Assembly (NCBI GenBank): GCA_944320595.1
Contig: CALUIB010000005.1
Coordinates: forward strand, 62,001-126,000
DNA length: 64,000 bases
Direction: 5' to 3'
From: an uncultured Muribaculaceae bacterium
GTDB lineage: Bacteria > Bacteroidota > Bacteroidia > Bacteroidales > Muribaculaceae
The translations under genes were made by a program, and so were the position numbers. The notes below the pieces were generated by a model. The model saw only the letters and a program-made list of their open reading frames with translations. It made no database searches and was not told the DNA's origin. This document shows positions 24,890 to 34,853 of this stretch, in pieces. Position 1 is the stretch's first letter; each line of letters opens with the position of its first letter.

Positions 24890-25498
24890 TTATTGTTTTG
24901 AATACAATTCCACAATCAGCTGCTCCTTGATGTTCTCGGGGATGTCTTCGCGTTGCGGCAGGTGCAACAACTTGCCACCCTTAACGCTTTCGTCCCATTC
25001 AATCCAGGGATACTTGCTGTGGTTGAAACCGGCAAGAGCGTCGGCGATTACTTCGAGCGACTTGCTCTTTTCACGCACGGCAACCACCTCGCCGGGAGTA
25101 ACCGAGTAAGACGGAATGTTAACAACCTTGCCATTGACAGTGATGTGGCGGTGCAGCACCAGCTGGCGAGCTGCGGCGCGCGTGGGGGCTATGCCCAGGC
25201 GGTAAACCACGTTGTCGAGACGGGCTTCGAGCAATTGCAAGAGCACTTCGCCCTTCACACCCTTCATGCGAGAGGCTTTCTCGAAGAGGTTGCGGAACTG
25301 GCGCTCAAGCACGCCGTAAGTGTATTTAGCCTTTTGCTTTTCGCGCAACTGAGTTCCATATTCCGAGAGTTTCCGTCTCTTGTTCACACCATGCTGGCCC
25401 GGTGGGTAATTCTTCTTTGCAAGAACCTTGTCTTCACCGAAAATGGCTTCGCCAAAGCGGCGAGCGATCTTTGTTTTTGGTCCGGTATATCTAGCCAT
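24890..25498 (-). CDS. rpsD: 30S ribosomal protein S4
   Basis: The 202-residue protein has the S4 RNA-binding motif ([27 protein letters not shown]) and the N-terminal [18 protein letters not shown]4 is a primary 16S-binding assembly protein and in many bacteria represses its own operon. A 141-base leader separates it from rpsK. That leader can pair GATTACA with TGTAATC around a 17-base loop, so autogenous control here is possible but not shown. The N-terminal Cys zinc knuckle of some S4 proteins is absent. Confidence 0.97.
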   Translation of the reverse strand: MARYTGPKTKIARRFGEAIFGEDKVLAKKNYPPGQHGVNKRRKLSEYGTQLREKQKAKYTYGVLERQFRNLFEKASRMKGVKGEVLLQLLEARLDNVVYRLGIAPTRAAARQLVLHRHITVNGKVVNIPSYSVTPGEVVAVREKSKSLEVIADALAGFNHSKYPWIEWDESVKGGKLLHLPQREDIPENIKEQLIVELYSKQ

Positions 25499-25639
25499 TG
25501 TTGTTTTTTTGACTTTTAAATAAATTAAACTGACACTTTCAAGTGCAGCCGCGATTACAGAGAGGTTAGCTAAGAATGTAATCTATTTCACTATGAAAGC
25601 CTCGAAATTGTTGTAATTGTAAAAAAGCGGGAATTGAGA

Positions 25640-26029
25640 TTAAACCCTACGCCTTTTGGGAGGACGGCAACCATTGTGGGGCAGCGGAGTGACATCGATA
25701 ATCTCGGTCACTTCGATTCCGGCACCATGCACCGTGCGGATAGCAGACTCGCGTCCGTTACCGGGTCCTTTCACATAAGCTTTCACCTTGCGCAAGCCCA
25801 GGTCGTAAGCGACCTTTGCGCAGTCTTGGGCTGCCATCTGGGCTGCATACGGGGTGTTCTTCTTCGACCCGCGGAAACCCATCTTGCCGGCACTCGACCA
25901 CGAGATAACCTGGCCTTCGCTGTTGGTTAGGCACACGATAATGTTGTTGAAAGAGGAGTGCACATGAAGTTGGCCAGCGGCATCAACTTTGACGTTTCTC
26001 TTCTTTGCTGCGACTGTCTTTTTTGCCAT
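25640..26029 (-). CDS. rpsK: 30S ribosomal protein S11
   Basis: The 129-residue protein shows the S11 core: [43 protein letters not shown] and the C-terminal [15 protein letters not shown]. It sits on the 30S platform near the mRNA exit path. It follows rpsM by 9 bases. The 141-base space after it is the longest gap in the alpha part of the run. Confidence 0.98.
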   Translation of the reverse strand: MAKKTVAAKKRNVKVDAAGQLHVHSSFNNIIVCLTNSEGQVISWSSAGKMGFRGSKKNTPYAAQMAAQDCAKVAYDLGLRKVKAYVKGPGNGRESAIRTVHGAGIEVTEIIDVTPLPHNGCRPPKRRRV

Positions 26030-26038
26030 AGTTTAATG

Positions 26039-26419
26039 TTATTTAGTAGCTTTCTTCTTGTTAGCAACTGTTTTCTTTTTGCCCTTGCGAGTGCGCGCAT
26101 TGTTCTTCGTGCTTTGGCCGCGCACCGGCAAGCCAAGGCGGTGACGGATGCCACGGTAGCAACCGATGTCCATCAGGCGCTTGATGTTCAATTGGATTTC
26201 GCTTCTCAAGTCGCCCTCCACTTTGTACTCGCTGCCTATGATTTCGCGAATTTTGGCGGCCTGAACGTCAGTCCAGTCCTTAACTTTGATATCCTTGTCG
26301 ATTTCGGCCTTGGCAAGTATCTTGTTTGCCGAGCTGCGGCCGATGCCGAAGATATATGTTAAGGCAATTTCACCTCTCTTGTTTTGGGGCAAGTCCACCC
26401 CAACGATTCTTACTGCCAT
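26039..26419 (-). CDS. rpsM: 30S ribosomal protein S13
   Basis: The 126-residue protein carries [15 protein letters not shown], the helix-hairpin-helix [17 protein letters not shown], and [14 protein letters not shown] with a lysine-rich tail. S13 contacts tRNA in the P site and bridges the head to the 50S subunit. It lies 50 bases after rpmJ. Confidence 0.98.
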   Translation of the reverse strand: MAVRIVGVDLPQNKRGEIALTYIFGIGRSSANKILAKAEIDKDIKVKDWTDVQAAKIREIIGSEYKVEGDLRSEIQLNIKRLMDIGCYRGIRHRLGLPVRGQSTKNNARTRKGKKKTVANKKKATK

Positions 26420-26469
26420 ATCTTAACTTATATTGTTTTTGTTGCTTCGTCCAATGACACTGGCTGCCA

Positions 26470-26586
26470 TTATCCTTGGCGTTGTTTAAACTTAGGGTTC
26501 TTTTTACAAATCACATACAAGCGGCCCTTGCGACGAACTATCTTGCAGTCGGCCGAACGTTTCTTTATTGAGGCTCTTACTTTCAT
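26470..26586 (-). CDS. rpmJ: 50S ribosomal protein L36
   Basis: Read directly from the minus strand: ATG at 26584-26586, TAA at 26470-26472, 38 codons. The product begins [17 protein letters not shown] and ends [11 protein letters not shown], which is L36. Of the zinc ligands of C+ L36 (CxxC and later C and H), only Cys14 and Cys27 remain, and the final His position is Gln. This is therefore a C-minus form that should not need zinc. It lies between infA and rpsM as usual. Confidence 0.95.
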   Translation of the reverse strand: MKVRASIKKRSADCKIVRRKGRLYVICKKNPKFKQRQG

Positions 26587-26603
26587 ATAGCGTTTTCGTT
26601 TTT

Positions 26604-26822
26604 TTATTTATATCTAAAAGCAATTCTTCCCTTGGTAAGGTCGTAGGGAGACATTTCCACTTTCACCTTGTCACCCGGCAGGATTTTGATATAGTGCATG
26701 CGCATCTTGCCCGATATGTGGGCGGTTATCTCATGCCCGTTTTCAAGCTCCACGCGGAACATTGCGTTTGACAATGCCTCTACGATTACTCCGTCTTGTT
26801 CGATTGCAGTCTGTTTTGCCAT
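26604..26822 (-). CDS. infA: Translation initiation factor IF-1
   Basis: The 72-residue protein has the single S1-type OB fold: [58 protein letters not shown]. It blocks the A site during initiation and helps IF-2. It follows map by 9 bases and precedes rpmJ by 17, the usual Bacteroidetes order. Confidence 0.97.
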   Translation of the reverse strand: MAKQTAIEQDGVIVEALSNAMFRVELENGHEITAHISGKMRMHYIKILPGDKVKVEMSPYDLTKGRIAFRYK

Positions 26823-26831
26823 ATAATTACT

Positions 26832-27617
26832 TTAAATTGATTTATCACCCAACACTTCTTCGATGAATTGGAACGACGACAATATGTCGGCCTTCCCGTC
26901 CTTGATGGCCACCGTGTGCTCGTAGTGAGCCGAAGGCTTGCGGTCCTTGGTGCGGCACGTCCACCCGTCGGCCTCAATTACGATGTTCTTGCTCCCGAGG
27001 TTTATCATAGGCTCGATGGCTATGCACATTCCGTTCTTGATGAGCGGCCCCGTGCCACGCCGCCCGTAATTGGGCACGTCGGGGTCCTCGTGCATATCAC
27101 GGCCTATGCCGTGGCCGCAAAGTTCGCGCACCACGCTGAAACCGCGTTTCTCGCAATATTCCTGTATGGCGTGGCCAATGTCGCCTATGCGGTTGCCGAC
27201 GACTGCCTTGCTTATGCCCACGTAGAGCGACTCTTTCGTGGTCTTGAGCAGCCGCATCACATCGTCGCTCACCTCGCCAACCGGAAAGGTGTAGCACGAG
27301 TCGCCGTTGAACCCGTCAATCACTGCACCGCAGTCAACCGACACGATGTCGCCCTCGCGAAGGGCATAATTCGACGGGAAGGCATGCACCACATTCTCGT
27401 TGACCGACACGCAAAGCGTGTAAGGATAGCCAGCATAACCCAGGAAACCAGGCACTGCGCCCTGCGAGCGTATGAAATCCTCGGCCACCTGGTTGAGCTT
27501 CAGCGTGGTCACACCTGGCTCTATGTGCTTGGCCACCTCGCCCAGTGTGCGGGCCACGACCATGTTGGCAGCCCTCACAAGTTCTATTTCTTCGTCAGTC
27601 TTCAGGTAAATCATCAA
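26832..27617 (-). CDS. map: Methionine aminopeptidase, type I
   Basis: The 261-residue enzyme removes the N-terminal Met from new proteins. The metal ligands of the pita-bread fold are visible: VSVDCGAVIDGFNGDSCYTF (two Asp), CGHGIGRDMHEDP (His), AIEPMI (Glu) and EHTVAI (Glu). Two adjacent ATGs (27617 and 27614) are both possible starts. It lies directly after secY (18-base gap) with no adk between them, as in Bacteroidetes. Confidence 0.96.
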   Translation of the reverse strand: MMIYLKTDEEIELVRAANMVVARTLGEVAKHIEPGVTTLKLNQVAEDFIRSQGAVPGFLGYAGYPYTLCVSVNENVVHAFPSNYALREGDIVSVDCGAVIDGFNGDSCYTFPVGEVSDDVMRLLKTTKESLYVGISKAVVGNRIGDIGHAIQEYCEKRGFSVVRELCGHGIGRDMHEDPDVPNYGRRGTGPLIKNGMCIAIEPMINLGSKNIVIEADGWTCRTKDRKPSAHYEHTVAIKDGKADILSSFQFIEEVLGDKSI

Positions 27618-27635
27618 TCCTGTTCTCCTATAGCT

Positions 27636-28964
27636 TTAAATGCCCGAACGTCCGGCAATCTTGCCCGATTTCATAAGCCCGTCGTAATGGTGCATCTTCA
27701 AGTGGCTCTCGATTTGCTGGAGCGTATCGAGCACCACGCCAACGAGGATGAGCAACGATGTGCCTCCGAAGAACTGGGCAAAACTATGGTTGATGCCGCA
27801 CACCCCGGCGAATGCCGGCAAGATAGCGACGCAACCAAGGAACAACGACCCTGGGAAAGTAATTCTCGTCATAATCGAATCAAGGTACTCGGCTGTCTTC
27901 TTGCCCGGCTTGATGCCAGGGATGAAACCGTTGTTGCGTTTCATGTCCTCGGCCATCTGGGTGGGGCGCACCGTGATGGCGGTGTAGAAATAAGTAAACG
28001 CCACAATCATCACGAAGTAAACTGCATTATACCAAAAACCGTTCATGTCGGAGAACGCGCGGAAGAATCCCGAAGGATTTTGGTTGGCTCCAAAACCCAT
28101 GAGCGTGATGGGGATGAACATGATAGCCTGCGCGAAGATGATAGGCATCACGCCGGCTGCGTTCACCTTCAAGGGGATATACTGGCGCACACCGCCATAC
28201 TGCTTGTTGCCGACGATGCGCTTTGCATATTGCACAGGCACTCTGCGAGTTCCCTGCACTAGCAATATGGCACCGGCAATAACGGCAAACAGTATCACAA
28301 TCTCAACGATGAACATGACCAAGCCGCCCTCGGCCGTGGTGAGGCGATTGGTAAACTCTTGCACGATGGCACCCGGGAAACGGGCGATGATACCCACCAA
28401 GATTATGAAAGAGATACCGTTGCCAATGCCGCGGTCGGTGATTTTCTCGCCGAGCCACATGATAAACATACTACCGGCTGCGAGTATCACAGTCAGGTAG
28501 GCAGTAGTCCAAAAGCCGAAATGGGCAGCACCGCCGGCCGCATTCACCTGCACTTGCAGGTTGATGAGGTAGGCAGGCCCTTGCAGCAGCAGGATAAGCA
28601 CGGTGAGGTAGCGGGTGTACTGATTGAGCTTCATGCGCCCGCTCTCGCCCTCGCGCTGCATCTTCTGGAACGAAGGCAGCACCATGCCGAGCAGCTGGAT
28701 TACAATCGACGCCGTGATGTAGGGCATGATGCCGAGGGCGAAGATTGATGCCTGTGAGAACGCGCCGCCCGAGAACATATCGAGCAGCTGCATCAATCCG
28801 CCGCTGGCAAAGCTGCGCAGGGCGTCGATTTCAGAAGGACTGATTCCCGGAAGAACCACGTAACAACCAAACCGGTACACGAGTACCAGCAAGATTGTTA
28901 TCGTGATTCGTTTCCGCAAATCGTCGATCTTCCAGATATTCTTTACTGTGTCGATGAATTTCAT
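27636..28964 (-). CDS. secY: Preprotein translocase subunit SecY
   Basis: The 442-residue membrane protein has ten hydrophobic segments and family motifs such as RFGCYVVLPGI, LGIMPYITASIVIQLL, and GIGNGISFIILVGI near the middle of the channel. It forms the protein-conducting pore with SecE and SecG. The start overlaps the rplO stop by 4 bases, so translation is coupled. Confidence 0.97.
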   Translation of the reverse strand: MKFIDTVKNIWKIDDLRKRITITILLVLVYRFGCYVVLPGISPSEIDALRSFASGGLMQLLDMFSGGAFSQASIFALGIMPYITASIVIQLLGMVLPSFQKMQREGESGRMKLNQYTRYLTVLILLLQGPAYLINLQVQVNAAGGAAHFGFWTTAYLTVILAAGSMFIMWLGEKITDRGIGNGISFIILVGIIARFPGAIVQEFTNRLTTAEGGLVMFIVEIVILFAVIAGAILLVQGTRRVPVQYAKRIVGNKQYGGVRQYIPLKVNAAGVMPIIFAQAIMFIPITLMGFGANQNPSGFFRAFSDMNGFWYNAVYFVMIVAFTYFYTAITVRPTQMAEDMKRNNGFIPGIKPGKKTAEYLDSIMTRITFPGSLFLGCVAILPAFAGVCGINHSFAQFFGGTSLLILVGVVLDTLQQIESHLKMHHYDGLMKSGKIAGRSGI

Positions 28965-29413
28965 TTCTTAACAGTTTGAATAGTTCCACCGGCGGCTGTG
29001 ATAGCCTCCTCGGCCTTCTTCGAGAAGGCATGGGCTTCTACTTCCACCTTCGACTTCAGTTCACCGTTGCCGAGCACTTTCACCAGCTGCTTCCTCGTTG
29101 CGAGGCCGGCGGCAATCATGTCGTCAAGAGTGACCTTCTCCAATTGCTTGGCATCGACCAATGCCTGGATTGCGTCGAGGTTTACTGCTTTGTATTCAAC
29201 ACGGTTCCTGTTCTTGAAACCGAACTTCGGCACACGGCGTTGCAACGGCATCTGTCCGCCCTCGAAACCTACCTTAGTAGAGTAGCCCGAACGCGACTTT
29301 GCGCCCTTGTGTCCGCGAGTCGATGTGCCGCCCTTGCCCGAGCCAGCACCACGACCCAGCCTTTTACCTTTTCTATTTGAACCGGCTGCGGGTTGTAAAT
29401 TGCTTAAATCCAT
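28961..29413 (-). CDS. rplO: 50S ribosomal protein L15
   Basis: The start is the ATG at 29411-29413 (MDLSNLQPAAGSNRKGKRLG); an upstream in-frame codon would add 11 residues not found in L15. The 150-residue product has the glycine-rich GRGAGSGKGGTSTRGHKG and the C-terminal AHAFSKKAEEAI. It is a 50S assembly protein. It lies 29 bases after rpmD and overlaps secY. Confidence 0.96.
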   Translation of the reverse strand: MDLSNLQPAAGSNRKGKRLGRGAGSGKGGTSTRGHKGAKSRSGYSTKVGFEGGQMPLQRRVPKFGFKNRNRVEYKAVNLDAIQALVDAKQLEKVTLDDMIAAGLATRKQLVKVLGNGELKSKVEVEAHAFSKKAEEAITAAGGTIQTVKK

Positions 29414-29442
29414 AGTTCTTGATAAGTTTTTTAATGTTTGAC

Positions 29443-29619
29443 TCAATCAACAATTTTCACCAAGTGGTGAACCTTGTTAATCATACCCCTTATTGATGGA
29501 CAATCTTCCTTCTCCACCACCTGATTCATCTTCCTCAACCCGAGCGAGTCAAGAGTCCTCTTTTGAACAGCCGGACAATTGATGCGGCTTTTCACTTGCT
29601 TAATCTTTATAGTTGCCAT
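29443..29619 (-). CDS. rpmD: 50S ribosomal protein L30
   Basis: Read directly from the minus strand: ATG at 29617-29619 and TGA at 29443-29445, 58 codons. The product has MATIKIKQVKSRINCPAVQK, then RTLDSLGLRKMNQ and the C-terminal MINKVHHLVKIVD, all typical of L30. It lies 18 bases after rpsE. Confidence 0.95.
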   Translation of the reverse strand: MATIKIKQVKSRINCPAVQKRTLDSLGLRKMNQVVEKEDCPSIRGMINKVHHLVKIVD

Positions 29620-29637
29620 TTCTCTTATCCGAATTTA

Positions 29638-30156
29638 TTATCCTTTAAACACTCTGTCAATCGAGATACCCCTTTGACGGGCTATAGTCTCGGGACTGCG
29701 CATTTCGTCGAGAGCCTTGAAAGTGGCTTTCACGAGGTTGTGAGGGTTGGACGAGCCTTTCGACTTGGCAAGCACGTCGGTAATGCCCACGCTTTCAAAC
29801 ACGGCACGCATTGCACCACCGGCCTTAACACCGGTACCGGGCGATGCCGGGCGGATAATCACGCGCGAGCCGCTGAACTTGGCCTCTTGCTCGTGGGGCA
29901 CGGTGCCCTTGTGGATAGGCACGCGGATAAGGTTCTTCTTGGCAGCCTCCACGCCCTTGGCGATGGCGGCAGTCACTTCGTTGGCCTTGCCCAAGCCGTA
30001 GCCGATTACGCCGTCTTCATTGCCCACAACCACGATTGCGGCGAAGGTGAAGGTGCGTCCTCCCTTTGTAACCTTGGTTACGCGGTTGATGGCGACAAGG
30101 CGATCCTTGAGTTCTATATCGTTAGTCGATTTTACTCTGTTGTTCTTCTTTATCAT
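29638..30156 (-). CDS. rpsE: 30S ribosomal protein S5
   Basis: The 172-residue protein has [38 protein letters not shown] and [18 protein letters not shown], the S5 signatures. S5 helps mRNA unwinding and decoding accuracy at the mRNA entry. It lies 5 bases after rplR. Confidence 0.97.
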   Translation of the reverse strand: MIKKNNRVKSTNDIELKDRLVAINRVTKVTKGGRTFTFAAIVVVGNEDGVIGYGLGKANEVTAAIAKGVEAAKKNLIRVPIHKGTVPHEQEAKFSGSRVIIRPASPGTGVKAGGAMRAVFESVGITDVLAKSKGSSNPHNLVKATFKALDEMRSPETIARQRGISIDRVFKG

Positions 30157-30161
30157 AATCG

Positions 30162-30503
30162 TTAAAATTTAAGTCCGGCCTTGCGAGCGCCTTCAGCCAC
30201 TGATTTCACTCTCCCGTGGTACAGGTAACCATTGCGGTCGAATACCACCGTGGTGATGCCTGCCTCCATTGCCTTCTTTGCTGCCAACTCGCCCACTTTC
30301 TCCGAGATTTCGCACTTTGTGCCTTCGGTCATGCCTTTCGACGATGCCGATGCCAAGGTGTGGCCGGTGGTGTCGTCAACAAATTGCACATAGATTTGCT
30401 TGTTGCTTCTGAATACCGTCATGCGGGGGCGTGCGGCACTGCCGGAAATTTTCCCACGGATGCGGGTCTTGATTTTTTGTCTTCTCTGTAACTTGTTTAC
30501 CAT
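30162..30503 (-). CDS. rplR: 50S ribosomal protein L18
   Basis: The 113-residue protein contains [20 protein letters not shown] and the C-terminal [20 protein letters not shown], matching L18, which binds 5S rRNA. The basic N-terminus ([15 protein letters not shown]) is typical. It lies 16 bases after rplF. Confidence 0.97.
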   Translation of the reverse strand: MVNKLQRRQKIKTRIRGKISGSAARPRMTVFRSNKQIYVQFVDDTTGHTLASASSKGMTEGTKCEISEKVGELAAKKAMEAGITTVVFDRNGYLYHGRVKSVAEGARKAGLKF

Positions 30504-30519
30504 GATGACGTCAAATTAA

Positions 30520-31074
30520 TTATTTGGCAGATGCCGATTTACCAGATTTGCGACGAATAACCTCGCCGACGAACTTAATACCTTTACCCTTGTAAGGTTC
30601 GGGCTTGCGCAACGAACGAATCTTGGCGCACACCTGGCCCAGGAGCTGCTTGTTGCTCGACTCCAGGATGATGAGCGGGTTCTTGTTGCGTTCGCTCTTA
30701 GCTTCCACCTTCACTTCGTTGGGGAGCTTGATATATATGGCGTGCGAGTATCCCAGTGCGAGTTCCAGCACTTGGCCGGTGGCAGTTGCACGGTAGCCCA
30801 CACCTACTAATTCCATTTCCTTCTTGTAGCCTTCGCTCACACCCACCACCATGTTGTGGATAAGGGCGCGGTACAAGCCGTGCTGAGCGCGGTGAATGCG
30901 GTCGTCGGTAGGACGTGTCACATGGATTTCGCCGTCTTTCAATTCCACGTTGATGTCGCTGTGGACGGCTTGCGACAATTCGCCCTTCGGGCCTTTCACA
31001 CTAACTACATTGTCCTTGATTGTTACAGTCACGCCTGCGGGCACTGCAATTGGCAATTTTCCTATTCTTGACAT
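30520..31074 (-). CDS. rplF: 50S ribosomal protein L6
   Basis: The 184-residue protein has two homologous domains. MSRIGKLPIAVPAGV opens it, and the C-terminal PEPYKGKGIKFVGEVIRRK is the L6 signature. It sits near the factor-binding region of the 50S subunit. It lies 15 bases after rpsH. Confidence 0.98.
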   Translation of the reverse strand: MSRIGKLPIAVPAGVTVTIKDNVVSVKGPKGELSQAVHSDINVELKDGEIHVTRPTDDRIHRAQHGLYRALIHNMVVGVSEGYKKEMELVGVGYRATATGQVLELALGYSHAIYIKLPNEVKVEAKSERNKNPLIILESSNKQLLGQVCAKIRSLRKPEPYKGKGIKFVGEVIRRKSGKSASAK

Positions 31075-31089
31075 ATCTCGTACCCTCCA

Positions 31090-31488
31090 TTAATAAACGT
31101 AACACAATACTTCGCCACCAATCTGCTGTGCGAGGGCTTCCTTGTTGGTCATGATGCCCTTAGAGGTAGAAAGGATGGCAATACCTAAACCGTTCAATAC
31201 GCGAGGCATATTCTTGTAGCCCGTGTACTGGCGCAATCCCGGACGCGAAACGCGCGTCAGGCACTTGATTGCGTTGACCCTGTCAACCGGGTCGTATTTC
31301 AAGGCTATCTTGATGGCCCCCGAAGGAGTGCCGTCATCGACGAACTTGTAGTTCAAGATGTAGCCTTTCTCGAAAAGGATTTTGGTTATCTCCTTTTTCA
31401 TTTTCGAAGAAGGGATTTCAACGACCCTGTGCTGGGCCTTGATCGCATTCCTCAGACGTGTTAAATAATCTGCTATTGGATCAGTCAT
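31090..31488 (-). CDS. rpsH: 30S ribosomal protein S8
   Basis: The start is the ATG at 31486-31488 (MTDPIADYLTRLRNA); a longer frame adds 11 non-homologous residues. The 132-residue product ends with STSKGIMTNKEALAQQIGG, the S8 C-terminal motif. S8 binds the central domain of 16S rRNA and in other bacteria represses its operon. Here a 138-base gap precedes it, holding a GC hairpin at 31521-31542. Confidence 0.97.
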   Translation of the reverse strand: MTDPIADYLTRLRNAIKAQHRVVEIPSSKMKKEITKILFEKGYILNYKFVDDGTPSGAIKIALKYDPVDRVNAIKCLTRVSRPGLRQYTGYKNMPRVLNGLGIAILSTSKGIMTNKEALAQQIGGEVLCYVY

Positions 31489-31520
31489 AAATAATTTGTT
31501 TAAATTGATCCGGTAGTTCA

Positions 31521-31542
31521 CGCCCCCAGCGGAGGCGGGGCG
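31521..31542 (-). other. GC hairpin in the rpsN-rpsH gap
   Basis: CGCCCC (31521-31526) and GGGGCG (31537-31542) form a 6-bp stem with a 10-base loop, 33 bases before the rpsH start. The gap is one of three long ones in the run and is where a regulatory RNA structure could sit. No function is shown. Confidence 0.35.
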
Positions 31543-31626
31543 CTCCCTTTGCCGAACAATATTTAATACTAAGTTATTTCTCTTGTCTTGTAATCTGCTT
31601 TTTTCTTCACATTTGGCTCACGCACA

Positions 31627-31896
31627 TCACCAGCTTGCCTTCTTCACGCCGGGGATAAGGCCCTTCGATGCCATTTCGCGGAACTGGATACGCGAGATGC
31701 CGAACTGGCGGATATACCCTTTGGGGCGGCCGGTAATCTTGCAGCGGTTGTGCAGGCGCACTGCGCTGGCGTTGCGGGGTATCAACTGGAGTGCCTCGTA
31801 ATTGCCTTCGGCCTTCAGCTGTGCCTTCTTGGCGGCATACTTGGCAACCAACTTGGCGCGTTTCACCTCGCGGGCCTTCATCGATTCTTTTGCCAT
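31627..31896 (-). CDS. rpsN: 30S ribosomal protein S14
   Basis: The 89-residue protein begins [17 protein letters not shown] and has the core [23 protein letters not shown], given here as [14 protein letters not shown]. It lacks the two CxxC pairs of zinc-type S14, so it is the longer zinc-free form. It lies 8 bases after rplE. Confidence 0.97.
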   Translation of the reverse strand: MAKESMKAREVKRAKLVAKYAAKKAQLKAEGNYEALQLIPRNASAVRLHNRCKITGRPKGYIRQFGISRIQFREMASKGLIPGVKKASW

Positions 31897-31904
31897 ATTG
31901 TTCT

Positions 31905-32453
31905 TTATTTAGCGTTTTTAAATGGAAGACCAAACTCTTTCAGCAGGGCGTAACCCTCTTCGTCGGTAGCGGCCGATGTCACGAAAGTGATATTCATACC
32001 CATCAGCTTGCTTATCGAGTCGATGTTGATTTCAGGGAAGATGATTTGCTCGGTGATACCCACGGTGTAGTTGCCGCGTCCGTCGAGCTTGCTATCGATG
32101 CCCTTGAAGTCGCGTATGCGAGGCAAGGCGATGCGGATAAAGCGTTCCATGAACTCATACATGCGGTCGCGGCGCAGTGTCACGCGCACGCCGATAGGCA
32201 TTTTCTTGCGCACCTTGAAGTTAGATATGTCCTTGCGCGACAAGGTGGCGACTGCCTTCTGGCCCGTGATTGCGGTGATTTCGTTGATGGCGGTCTCGAT
32301 AATCTTCTTGTCGCCGGTGGCTTCGCCCAGACCCTCGTTGATGACAATCTTCAGCAGGCGCGGAACTTGCATCGTCGAAGTGTAGTTAAACTTCTTCATG
32401 AGAGCAGGCGCAATTCTCTCGGCATAATCCTTTTTAAGACTTGTTGAACTCAT
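31905..32453 (-). CDS. rplE: 50S ribosomal protein L5
   Basis: The 182-residue protein carries [16 protein letters not shown], the segment [19 protein letters not shown] and the C-terminal [20 protein letters not shown], matching L5. It binds 5S rRNA and touches the P-site tRNA. Its ATG shares one base with the rplX stop (TAATG), so the two are coupled. Confidence 0.98.
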   Translation of the reverse strand: MSSTSLKKDYAERIAPALMKKFNYTSTMQVPRLLKIVINEGLGEATGDKKIIETAINEITAITGQKAVATLSRKDISNFKVRKKMPIGVRVTLRRDRMYEFMERFIRIALPRIRDFKGIDSKLDGRGNYTVGITEQIIFPEINIDSISKLMGMNITFVTSAATDEEGYALLKEFGLPFKNAK

Positions 32454-32773
32454 TACTTAATCTCCTCTCCTGACTTTTTAGAATAACGTACCTTCTTTCC
32501 TTCCTCGTTGACGCGGTAACCGATGCGGGTGGGCTTGCCGCTCTTGGGGTCGATGAGGCTCAAGTTGGAAACATGGATGGGAGCCTCCATCTTGATGATG
32601 CCACCCTGCGGGTGCTTTGCGCTCGGCTTCACGCTTTTCGACACCATGTTGATACCTTCTACCACGGCGCGGTTCTTCTTGACAAGCACGCGCACCACGC
32701 GTCCTGTCTTGCCGCGGTCGTTGCCGGCATTGACATAAACTGTGTCACCCTTCTTTATAAACAAACTATTCAT
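32453..32773 (-). CDS. rplX: 50S ribosomal protein L24
   Basis: The 106-residue protein has the KOW motif ([20 protein letters not shown]) and [20 protein letters not shown]. It is an assembly-initiating 50S protein near the tunnel exit. It lies 24 bases after rplN. Confidence 0.97.
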   Translation of the reverse strand: MNSLFIKKGDTVYVNAGNDRGKTGRVVRVLVKKNRAVVEGINMVSKSVKPSAKHPQGGIIKMEAPIHVSNLSLIDPKSGKPTRIGYRVNEEGKKVRYSKKSGEEIK

Positions 32774-32797
32774 TGCGTTCTATTATCTTCGTCGTTT

Positions 32798-33163
32798 TTA
32801 TAATACTTCGGGAGCGAGCGAGACAATCTTCATGTTGGTCGCACGAAGTTCACGTGCCACAGGGCCGAAGATACGGGTGCCGCGCAGCTCGCCGGCGTTG
32901 TTCAACAAAACACAAGCGTTGTCGTCGAAACGGATATACGACCCGTCGGGACGACGCACTTCCTTCTTAGTTCTAACTATCACAGCTTTCGATACAGTAC
33001 CTTTCTTCACGTCCGACGAGGGGATTGCGCTCTTCACTGTAACTACAATCACGTCTCCGAGCGAGGCGTAACGGCGTCCCGTGCCACCCAAGACGCGGAT
33101 GCACAGCACTTCCTTTGCGCCACTGTTATCTGCAACTGTTAATCGGCTTTCAGTCTGTATCAT
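32798..33163 (-). CDS. rplN: 50S ribosomal protein L14
   Basis: The 121-residue protein begins [20 protein letters not shown] and ends [20 protein letters not shown], both L14 signatures. It lies at the 30S interface. The gap to rpsQ is 2 bases. Confidence 0.98.
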   Translation of the reverse strand: MIQTESRLTVADNSGAKEVLCIRVLGGTGRRYASLGDVIVVTVKSAIPSSDVKKGTVSKAVIVRTKKEVRRPDGSYIRFDDNACVLLNNAGELRGTRIFGPVARELRATNMKIVSLAPEVL

Positions 33164-33165
33164 GA

Positions 33166-33429
33166 TTACTTAACTTTTTCGATTATTTCTACTAATCTCC
33201 ATCTCTTGGTCTTGCTCAGCGGACGAGTTTCCATCAGGCGCACCTTGTCGCCTATGCTGCATTCGTTCTTCTCGTCATGGGCATGGTACTTCTTTGACTT
33301 GTTGACAAATTTCCCATAAATCGGGTGTTTCTCCTTCCAGCTGACAGTCACCGTGATGGTCTTGTCGGCCTTGTTGCTGGTCACTATCCCGACCCGTTCC
33401 TTCCTTAAATTTCTTTTCTTCTCTTCCAT
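33166..33429 (-). CDS. rpsQ: 30S ribosomal protein S17
   Basis: The 87-residue protein has the OB-fold core [20 protein letters not shown] and the C-terminal [19 protein letters not shown]17 is a primary 16S-binding protein. It lies 4 bases after rpmC. Confidence 0.97.
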   Translation of the reverse strand: MEEKKRNLRKERVGIVTSNKADKTITVTVSWKEKHPIYGKFVNKSKKYHAHDEKNECSIGDKVRLMETRPLSKTKRWRLVEIIEKVK

Positions 33430-33433
33430 TGTC

Positions 33434-33640
33434 TCACTTAGGATTACTAATCTTTAGCTCGCGGGCGCGCAACTCGGTTTTCACTCTCGCAATCATTCGG
33501 CGGTCTTGCGTAATCTTGGCAGGACTATCAAGAGGGCTGATAGAATGATTCATCTTCATTTGGAGGTATTCGCGCTCCATTGTCTCCAAGCGTTCCTTTA
33601 GTTCCTTGTCGCTCAGTTCCTTTATTTCTTCCTTCTTCAT
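33434..33640 (-). CDS. rpmC: 50S ribosomal protein L29
   Basis: The 68-residue, mostly helical protein begins [18 protein letters not shown] and has the family end [16 protein letters not shown]. It sits at the exit of the peptide tunnel. It lies 17 bases after rplP. Confidence 0.96.
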   Translation of the reverse strand: MKKEEIKELSDKELKERLETMEREYLQMKMNHSISPLDSPAKITQDRRMIARVKTELRARELKISNPK

Positions 33641-33657
33641 AATCTACTTTCCTTGAA

Positions 33658-34089
33658 TTACACGTTTTGGTTGGGGTCGTAATCGCGGCGAACCACAAAC
33701 TTGGTGGTGACGGGCAGCTTTTGTGCGGCCAGGCGCAAAGCTTCCTTTGCAACCTCGTAGCTCACGCCGTCAACTTCGATGAGAATGCGGCCCGGGGTGA
33801 CCGGAGCAACAAACCCTTCGGGGGCACCTTTACCTTTACCCATTCGCACGTCGGCCGGTTTCTTGGTAATAGGCTTGTCAGGGAAAATCCTTATCCATAT
33901 CTGACCTTCACGCTGCATGTAACGAGTAACGGCCACACGGGCAGCCTCGATTTGGCGAGCGGTAATCCACTTCGTCTGAAGCGTCTTTATTCCGAACGAC
34001 CCGTGGGCAAGCTCGTAGCCGCGGTGCGCGAAACCCTTGCTCACCCCCTTTTGGGGTCTCCTGTATTTAACTTTCTTAGGCTGTAACAT
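33658..34089 (-). CDS. rplP: 50S ribosomal protein L16
   Basis: The 143-residue protein begins [15 protein letters not shown] and contains [19 protein letters not shown], typical of L16. It contacts the A-site tRNA. It lies 28 bases after rpsC. Confidence 0.98.
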   Translation of the reverse strand: MLQPKKVKYRRPQKGVSKGFAHRGYELAHGSFGIKTLQTKWITARQIEAARVAVTRYMQREGQIWIRIFPDKPITKKPADVRMGKGKGAPEGFVAPVTPGRILIEVDGVSYEVAKEALRLAAQKLPVTTKFVVRRDYDPNQNV

Positions 34090-34117
34090 TGTTGTCTCTT
34101 ACAATTTCAAATGGCGT

Positions 34118-34852
34118 TTAACGATTGTTCTTCTTGTTACGGAACCCGCCACGGCGCTGCCCACCGGCGTTGCCGCCATTGCGGTTTTCCTTGGCATTCG
34201 AGGTGAACTGCGGAGCCAGGTCGCGCTTGCCGTAAACTTCGCCACGGCATATCCACACCTTAACGCCGACCACGCCCACCTTGGTGTGAGCCTCCACGAG
34301 CGCATAGTCGATGTCGGCACGGAACGTGTGCAGCGGCGTGCGGCCTTCCTTGAACATCTCGGAGCGGGCCATCTCGGCGCCGTTGAGGCGGCCGCTAACC
34401 TGCACCTTGATACCCTCTGCCCCGGCCCTCATGGTGCCGGCCACTGCCATCTTCACGGCGCGGCGGTAGGCAATCTTGCCTTCGATTTGGCGGGCGATGT
34501 TGGTTGCCACAATTTCGGCATCGAGTTCGGGACGCTTCACCTCGTGGATGTTGATTTGAACATCCTTGTCGGTGACTTTCTTCAATTCTTCTTTGAGCTT
34601 ATCGACTTCGGCACCGCCCTTGCCGATGATGATACCCGGGCGCGAGGTGCACACGGTGATTGTCACCAACTTCAAGGTGCGCTCGATGACGATGCGCGAC
34701 ACGCTGGCTTTGGCCAGGCGAGTGTTCAGGTAGTTCCTTATCTTGCTGTCTTCAAGCAAGGTGTCGCCGTAATTCCTTCCGAAGTACCAGTTTGAGTCCC
34801 AACCGCGGATAATACCCAAGCGGTTGCTGATAGGATTAACTTTTTGTCCCAT
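34118..34852 (-). CDS. rpsC: 30S ribosomal protein S3
   Basis: The 244-residue protein has [20 protein letters not shown], the KH-domain GXXG segment [19 protein letters not shown] and the C-terminal [19 protein letters not shown]. It helps form the mRNA entry tunnel. A basic, Gly/Asn-rich tail of about 25 residues ends it. It lies 1 base after rplV. Confidence 0.98.
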   Translation of the reverse strand: MGQKVNPISNRLGIIRGWDSNWYFGRNYGDTLLEDSKIRNYLNTRLAKASVSRIVIERTLKLVTITVCTSRPGIIIGKGGAEVDKLKEELKKVTDKDVQINIHEVKRPELDAEIVATNIARQIEGKIAYRRAVKMAVAGTMRAGAEGIKVQVSGRLNGAEMARSEMFKEGRTPLHTFRADIDYALVEAHTKVGVVGVKVWICRGEVYGKRDLAPQFTSNAKENRNGGNAGGQRRGGFRNKKNNR

Positions 34853-34853
34853 A